Below, piece after piece: positions 36,601 through 45,600 of a stretch of 64,000 bases of DNA. Below the pieces are notes generated by a model that was not told the origin of the DNA, made no database searches, and saw nothing but the letters and a program-made list of their open reading frames with translations. The stretch lies in the NCBI GenBank assembly GCA_028753945.1, contig JAPNXP010000015.1, forward strand, positions 682,001-746,000, in the 5' to 3' direction. Positions within the stretch are counted from its first letter, which is position 1. Each line of letters starts with the position of its first letter. The DNA comes from Hexactinellida sp. DTS-2022 (lineage: Eukaryota > Porifera > Hexactinellida). The position numbers and the translations under genes are program-made.

Positions 36601-39600
36601 GATACGATCAGAAAAACCAAATGCTACAAAATATACAATATTATACGTGGACATTTATGTTATTTACAGTCAGGTCTGCTTATTGTAAAAATTTTCGTCT
36701 GTTTAATATGAAATTTTTATTATTATGAACAATTTAACAACTTGTATTAAGTTGAAATCGCTTATTATGAAGTCTCTCTATTATGAACACTATTTTCGGT
36801 CCCTTGAATGTTCATAATAGAATAACCTGACTGTATTATGAAAATTAGCGTATATTAATTATCCTATTGACTCATATACCTCAAAGATTATTGCGAATAG
36901 GAGCTTGAATACCATAGTTTTGTAGTAGAACTCTTTCTGTATTACACTCATGTACGCAATCACCTCGTAGCCAGGGTTAAACCTATACACAGTTAGTCAC
37001 CAATAATATCTGAATATTGCAACCTGCTCGATAGAACTAACCTACAAATTGCCGAATCGCTTACAAAGTTGACATTGCATCCACTGAAGAATTCCTTACC
37101 GCATCTTGGGTTACTAGGGTCATTAGCGTCTCCTCCATCTCGGTAGTATAGCGTCCTATTTCCCGAGTTATTCGTTACAAACCTGTTTACGACAGAATCG
37201 CAGCAGCCCTCACAGCTCTCATTTGCTCTATCGAGATACTCTATGCTTCCCTTATGCACCGCGTCAACACAGCAGTAGTTAGTTCCTAATGGTTAATACA
37301 CTCAAATGTTAACTGCACAATATACATAGATTATTGTTAATACGAACACCAGGGGACCGTCGAAATTAGTTCGTATTATCCGGAAATTCGTATTAACCGT
37401 AGTAACATGCATGTATTTGTATAGGCTAGTGGAATTAAATTTTACTCCTTAACCGATATTCGCCTCAGTGTTCGTATTAACGAGAGTCTACTGTACTAAA
37501 CTGTATAGGAAAATAATCTCTTTCAAGAGTAGGGAATTAAATCTGTACCATTGTTAGTGCATTCGCTCTTTCTGTCGCTCCCTGTTCCTGTGAGATTCAG
37601 ATAGCTACAGCAGTCTGTTGCATTCGTACTGGTGCCATTCACAAACTTCTCCACACAGTTAGTATTAGCTTCGTTTGTGCAATAGAAAGTGGTGGGTATT
37701 AGTATCTGTTCATCATAACTCAGTATAGTATTATTAACTGTAACTCTATAGGAATAAATTCATTTTTTTAGAATCAGCAATTTGATAACAGTAAACCTAT
37801 AATTATACTATTTAGAATTATAAGGGAGTTATTTAATATACAGGGTTATTATGGGATCTGAATGCTTGAATGAAAGGCGGCCTCTGTTCATAATTCCTGT
37901 AGGGAGTGTCGAACGTATTTCTGTAGTTTTCCATTAGAGATTTCGTAGCCCAGTTATTTACGTTCTTGTATTGCTTGCGTTTTCTAATTAACTTGACTAG
38001 AATGGCTAAACACACCATTGTGTAGGTCATGAGGAGGTACAGCTGGAGTATTATTGTCATAATCCACTGTACACCTATGCTGCAATACAATATAGAATTT
38101 ATCACAGAGGTAGCACTACTTGACACGTGGAATTTTGGAAATATACTCAATTCATTTACACCCGCGTACTCAGAATGGCTGATTATGAGTAGCATTGTTT
38201 GGATGAATAATATGAAGTAACTAACCAACACAAATAGTAGTCCTGATATTGTGATCAATTGTGCATAGAAATATTGTATTACGATTATACGCTTGCTTCT
38301 GTAATCGCTTTGCGTTGAATGCCAGCGAGCTTCAATGCACCTTCCTTTAAGCAGAATATAAAAACTCTTACAGCTAGGCAAGTAGACACAAACATCTGCG
38401 AATGAAAACAGGAAAACCAACATTTTCGCGAAATCTACGGTCTGAGCAAAAGAGAACAAAGCGAATAGTATAACTGATCTGAAGAGAATCACTATTATAT
38501 ATCCTCTGTTCCATTTCTTGTAAGGCAGATTGATGTAAGCTCTCCTCAATACAATCAGGAGCAAACACATTACGGGACAAAGTGTATTCTGTAGAATTAT
38601 GTAAATATATTTCAAAGGAAATTGGAATCTTATAGGCGTTGCATTTTCTTGTTTTGAAATAGAAATTTCGGATATGTTTAAGTTTGTCGAATAATTGTAA
38701 TGTTTTATATCGAACTCGTACACCTCTCGTATAACCCAGAATAGATTGGTAGCAAACTCAAGAACTGACAGGGTTAGTAGGAAGTTATACACCATGGAAT
38801 CTATCATCAAGTTCTGTTTAACTTTTGAAAGGTCGACACTTAGAATTGTGGAAAATGGCACATTTTTAAGTTTTATCCAAACTCTATGCTTGCAACTTGC
38901 CAAGTACGCAAAAATGAATAGCATCATGAGCAGATAAGGAACCACAGTAACAGCACCCACTTTGCCTAGAATTGTGTAAATTGCAACCATCTCTTCTTCA
39001 GTTCTCTATAGCTAAGCACTGAAGCCGATTACTATATTTATTATTTATACTGATGGATTCATTTTAATATTTCCCCTTCTCCATATCATAAATAGAAAAT
39101 ATATTAAGGGATTACTCAAAGATATATATTTTTAATTCTATGCTAAGACTTAATGATTAATATTGATTATAGCATGGCGTAATGCATTATATTAAAATAA
39201 CCTGAGTGATCTATAGCGGAAATCTGGGAAGTTATCTCTGTTGACGAAATCTCTGATTGGAATACTGACTAGTGTTGTGTTGAGGAGGTCCTCGCGACCT
39301 GGGAAGCTCGACCTGAATATCCACAGGTTAACTGTACTCCCCAAGTACGGTATAAGGAGGGACTAAGGAATATAGGACATTTTAATTATACAACATTGGG
39401 TTATTTGTGGAAATCTCACATTTGTAATCACTGCGAATTTCGCAATTCCGTCTAGGAGGCTGTACCAGGGCCCGATGTCCTGTACCCTCTCGGGGACTGT
39501 CCGTCTGGTTAGTCGCAGGTACTTTATCGCGTCTAGGCGTATCTCGAAATAGTTGTTGATTAGCGCGAGAAGAGGCGCCAGGGGGAAAGCAGTTGCGAAT

Positions 39601-42600
39601 ATCGTCACAAACCCGAATTGAATTACTACAAAATGACTAGTGTACTTGGCAACTATTTATTAATACAGTAGAACCTACTATAACGGCCACTTAGATTAGG
39701 TCCCCACATGACTCCCGTATAGCGGTCAACTATACATAATGATCATTTTGGCCAATCCCTTTTGTAGCCGTTATTCCACTGTACCTACGTACACTCACCT
39801 AACTCGAGATAATCTTCGAACAGTCCTGTCTCCTCCTCCGCCTCCAGCTTCCTGTCCCTCTCCCAGGGCCGCTTGCCGTCCCCTCTCCTCCCTTTGTTCT
39901 TGTTCTGGAACAGAGAGAGCAGCTCCCGGATGCCCACCTTCACAAGGGGGGTCCCTAGCTCCTTTACGTTATTGAGGGTCTGCTTCAGGGCGAATATAAC
40001 GATCAGCTGGAATGTTAACTCCAGCAAGCATCCGTATTGAGCGCACTTAACAATCAATTGAAAAGTAATGCACTTATTGGGCTTTTAATGCGTTTGTTAA
40101 CTTACATGCTCTAGTCCTACTATTCCTGGGAGGATTCCTCTCCTCCCTGGATAGTTCACAAATAATCTTCCTTTAAAGAAAGCGATGTACATCGGTGAAG
40201 CGTAGAAGTTAACAATTTGGAAGAGAGACATCTTAACTGTGAAAGAGTTGTCGTGTTCGCTATGTGTTCTGTTCAGCTCCCATCGGGTTAGTATTATCGC
40301 CAATTGTTTGTAAATCTAAAAATTTGAAATTTCAAACCTTTGTATGAAAATACAGTCAGGACTGCTTATTGTAACAATTTTTCGTCTGCTTAATATGAAA
40401 ACTTTTATCATGAACAAGCCCTATGGTACCAATTTAACAACTTACATAAAGTTTTCATTAAGTTGAGTTCGCTTATTATGAAGTCTCTATTATGAACACA
40501 ATTTTTGGTCCCTTGAATGTTCATAATAAAGAATGTAGTACGTACACGTTATAATACTAACCGCGTTCATAATGAATATGAATATGAGCTGCAGAATGCC
40601 GGCCGTTAGAGATACTAGCATTGCGCCTGCTAGTCCGGCCACAGCACTCAGAGTGGGGTCTCTGTTAACGCTGATTCGCACCAGGGCGAGCCCTATAAGG
40701 GGAGCTATGCCCGCTCGGTAGAATATTATCCCGATTAGAATCGCTATTACCGCCAGTACCAGGGTGAGGGTAACGGAGAGGCCGGCCAGTATCTTTAGTT
40801 TGATCTGTCTGGGCTCTTGAAAGAACTCCGTTTTCTATTCAAACAATGCACATTGTTAATGTGTACTCGTATTAGGGCCGTTCAAACGTTACGTATTCAA
40901 AATTCCATGAAAAACACACCCTCCCTATGCCAGGCTTTTGGAACATTTGTGCTACACATTGGTTGACCCCCTCCTACCTTGGAAGCGTTACGTAACATTT
41001 GAACATGCCTTATGTCCCTTATGTAATATTCCTTACGCCAGTAATAGGATTGACTTTCCAAATCTGTTTCTTGACTGCGTCGCTTGCATCCTTGTATCTA
41101 TTCCGCATGGCGATAACGAACTCCGGTCTGGGACTCTCCACGAGAGGTTCGTAGTCGAGGAGGTCCCATTCGTACTGCAGATAGAACTGGTACCGCTTCC
41201 AGAACTCGAGGAACAGAACTGCCCAGAAGGACATGAATGCCGCGTACAGGACTGTTCCCTCGTTATCAAGAATATTCGATATCTTTGTGGATAATAATAA
41301 TTATATTACAGTCGAAACCGGTTTATTCTAACTCGGGCTATTCTAACTATTAGTGATACAATCTTTTCTAAGAAATTCCAACTATACTAGTATTTTCATC
41401 GGTTTTTTCTTACTATTTTTGTCTGAAAAGAAATGGTTAGAAAAAACCGGTTTCAACTGTATCAATAATTTGTTGTTCTTCCTAATACCAAATACAAACA
41501 ACCTACTTTGACAAGTAAGCAAGACTCCTCTATTGATTCGAAGTCGCATTTAAAGTTACAGTCTGGACACAGCACTAGGGTTTCTCCAGTCCTCTTACAA
41601 GCTTCCGAACTAGTAATACAATTCATAGGGTCTCGCTTTATAATACAATCTCTATCTATTCTAAATTATTTATTTTTAACATATTAACTGTTTGTTGTTG
41701 GAATACTTACGCGATAATGTTATATCCGAGTGTATAAGGTCCCAGCAGGAAGATTATCAGTCCCATTACTGTAGAGACATGCAGCCATTTTGTGTAGAAA
41801 CCTGTTGCATCACGATGTAAATTAAATTAAATTATAACAAGTGATATTATTATACTATGTTACCTAGCCATGCGAAATATATAGCTATTTTCTCCCCGAG
41901 ATAATGCCTTATCTGGGGAATGGGTTGTGTCTTGAAGAAAGCCCTCGGCTTGAAAGATGCCCAGTAGAGTTTTAGAAACTGTCTCTCTGTCAGTGGCTGT
42001 CCCATGTCCTCTCTCTCTTGGTTTTCACAGCCCTATAGCGACAATCAATTTATTTAGAGATAATGCGATTTATATGTATAACTCACCTCATGTAAGGGGT
42101 ATGCTTGTTGAAATATTTTCTTTTTCAAGAGTTTATCTATTCCTGTTTTCAATCCATAAGGATCAGGTCCATACGAAGTGGTGTGTAGCATATATTCTAT
42201 GATTGAGCATCTCTGCCCACTCGAGAAGAATGTATCTTCATTTTCTATTCCGTGATATCTTTAAATACATTTATAATTAGACAAGTCCCGATATTAGTTC
42301 AGCTTACAAAGACTCACTTGTATAAGTTTTTATTCACAAATACTTTTGTTCGGTATTTCAAGGGTTCGAGATGAGACGGCACTTTTGGAACAAGGAAACT
42401 AATGCCTAGCTTCTCAATGAAGGTTTTGTTGAGACTCTGTTTAAACTGATACTCTGGGAACTCATCTAGCTCTTCAGGGTCCTAAATTACAATTATTTCA
42501 GTGTACTATTTGACCTGGTAAGTTTATGGATTTCGAGACTGACTTGGTAAGGCATGGCATAATTCAGCTTCTCTGCAAACTGACAGAGAACTTCAAACGG

Positions 42601-45600
42601 AGCGTGGAGCTTAATGAAATGTAGAGTTGTGGGCTCTTTCTCTTTTCTCTTCAGCAAATTGAATATTTTCTTGATTCTCTTGTCTTTGATGACGAAAGCC
42701 TGAAATTATACATTTACAGTAGAACTTAGTTAGTACGTACTAACTTATAATAATTTATAAACAAATTTTGTCAATTTATATGTAGTGTCAACTCGGTTAG
42801 AACGTACACTTGGATATTACGTACTAATTTTTCTCTCCCGAGGGGGTACGTACTAACTGAGTTCTACTGTACTATTAATGGGGTTGGAGAAGGGTCTATC
42901 CAAAATATACAACATTATATGAAGCAGTTTAGGTATAATTATATTTTACCTCGAGTATTTCTTCTTCCATCTGTATTCCCACACTCTCCAGCTCTTCCAA
43001 GAAATATTCCCTTTCTCCTACCATTTCTAGTCTATTATTGCCATCCTCAGCATATTGCAGCTGTCCCTCTACCGTGGACTCTTCGCTTACCTGTTGGAAC
43101 ACGAGTACGAAATCTATTTTTAGAAATATTGTAAAGGTTTAAATTTAAATTTTTAATGCAAGGCACTATTAGTCAACCACGGCACAGCTGTAATTTTAGA
43201 TTTATAGATATTTTTTGAGAGATTATAGGTAGGATATGTTATATTATAATAAATTACCAATTCTCCTCTTTCCATCACGGAATAACTCTTTGATTGGATA
43301 ATTGATATTGAATTTCTAAAAATATTTTGGAATTAAAATTTGAAATATATATAATTCAAATAAATGCTATTTTTCTTACCTCATCATCAATGGGACTATC
43401 TTCACTAAAGAAAGTTGTAGTAACCTTCTTCGTTTCTAAAAACATTATTACTTGGTAAAGGAACATATTTGACGAATATCTTTTCTAATGTAATTTTCAG
43501 GTACTGACGATGTCCCATAATGCATCTTAATTTAGTGCATCATTTTTGGAAACATAGGTAATTTCTTACCTTCAAAGATGAAAATTTCGTTTTTCTTCTC
43601 AAATTCGACCATTTAGCCTGTTTATTTACAATACATACTACGTATCATGCATATATACAACCCTTGGAATTGAGAATGGGCATACAAACAGTGGTACTTG
43701 AATAGCCATTGTTTTCAAATAACTCAACTGTGACATACAAATATAAAGCTACTTGTACCATTCTTACACTCGTGATTGAGTGACATAATTATGGTATTTC
43801 TCTGTGTGGAATTTGAATGTAAATCGTTTTAAATAATGAATTACAGCAGACGAACATCAGGACTACCAAAATGGGTTCACTTTATCCGAAATGAGTATTA
43901 ACCGATGACATTTGTATTGAACATGATTACAGGACCTTAACTAAAATACAGGGTTGCCAATCCAATCGAGAAGATTCTCGATTGCTGATTGCTGCATTTT
44001 TCATCGATTTTTGTCGATTGGATTGCTTCGATTTTGAATAACACTTTACAAAGAAAATCGAAAAACATAAACAAACAATCGATTGACGAAATTTGGATTG
44101 CCGATTGTCCAAAAAATGGCTCGTTTGGATTGGCAACCCTGGACCTGTAAAACTTAACAAGTTTTAAGCAAAAAATCTATTTTAATTAAGTGCTTAAAAT
44201 TTAAGTTCGGTTTGTTAAGCCCAAGGCTTTCAATTTTTATTTTAACTCTCTTGTTTATAATAAGGGGATTAGCGCGAACGCAGATCCCCACTAACAAAAA
44301 TTACGCCCCCGAGTTTCCCCATTTTGGGGAAATCGCAAACATCAGCCACAAGCGGAGTGCAATGCTCAAGCCTCTTTTTGGGAGTAAAGCCTTGTTGATC
44401 ACTTTATCTCCTGGGCCAGGTAAGTTAAATTACATTCGAACAACTTTTCTATTTATTTCTGTTAATTCAACATAGGTTAAGGGTCAATATTAATTATGCA
44501 GTTTTCATTCTAGTTACTATGGATATGATCTATAATTATCCCATAGTAAACTAAATTGATGTCATAGATGTCAAATAAATATAAGAGCCAAATACTTTTC
44601 CATTTTGGGAAATTTCAAATCTCTATACAGAATATACAAATTGTTTTCAATGATAAGATTAACTAATAGTTAATCTTACCACAAGATTGGCTATAACGAC
44701 AATAATCTATATGATTAAAACTCGATTGTTGTGACAGTGTGTTTGTCCGGATTGTATTAAAATGATGGGGGAATAGAAACCGAATTTATTTATGTGATAG
44801 AAACTAACTTCCAAAAGTTATAATAGGTAAACATGCTGAACACGAATTTCGCATTTATAAATTAGAATATGAATATTTGTTGTTTAAAAGAAAAGGTAAC
44901 AAATTAATGAAAATTTAAATCAACCTAGAAGTTAGATTTCACCAGGTATTATTTGTTAAACAACTTAAAACTATGGAAAATGGTAGAAAGGGATGTATAT
45001 AACATCCTCCATAGTAGAAAGGTGAGACCTGATAAGTGCTGCGGTTAACTGAAACCTCATTATGCTGAAGAAAAGCCATACAAATTAACCGAGCCAACAT
45101 CTTCCAATCGCCAACATCTTCCGTAACATATTTATTTGACATCTATGACATCAATTTAGTTTACTATGGGATAATTATAGATCATATCCATAGTAACTAG
45201 AATGAAAACTGCATAATTAATATTGACCCTTAACCTATGTTGAATTAACAGAAATAAATAGAAAAGTTGTTCGAATGTAATTTAACTTACCTGGCCCAGG
45301 AGATAAAGTGATCAACAAGGCTTTACTCCCAAAAAGAGGCTTGAGCATTGCACTCCGCTTGTGGCTGATGTTTGCGATTTCCCCAAAATGGGGAAACTCG
45401 GGGGCGTAATTTTTGTTAGTGGGGATCTGCGTTCGCGCTAATCCCCTTATTATAAACAAGAGAGTTAAAATAAATACCAAAAAGTGTAAACAAACTAACA
45501 ATTTGCTTAGAACTAAATTAATGAAGTTTTGTTTGGATAAGGTCCTGTCAATACAAAAGACATTGGTTCAGTGTTATTTGTACAGCCATTTATAAATACG

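Larger units (their letters stand above)
44236..45474. repeat. Perfect 347-bp inverted repeat carrying two U1 snRNA genes
   Basis: Arms 44236-44582 and 45128-45474 are reverse complements, identical wherever I compared them, separated by a 545-bp unique loop. The arms include the whole U1 gene, about 155 bp upstream and about 27 bp downstream. The identity in non-coding flanks implies a recent duplication or ongoing gene conversion. Confidence 0.92.

Noticed and set aside
37833..38990. Treating the orphan membrane ORF as an anoctamin exon
   Set aside because: Anoctamin exons 16 and 17 join in phase without it and the ORF has its own ATG and stop.
39739..39975. 78-codon plus-strand ORF
   Set aside because: Antisense to anoctamin exon 14 and partly inside a TIR element.
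44212..45501. Two identical 87-88 codon ORFs on opposite strands
   Set aside because: They are antisense readings of the two U1 snRNA genes and their flanks; the RNA landmarks explain the conservation.
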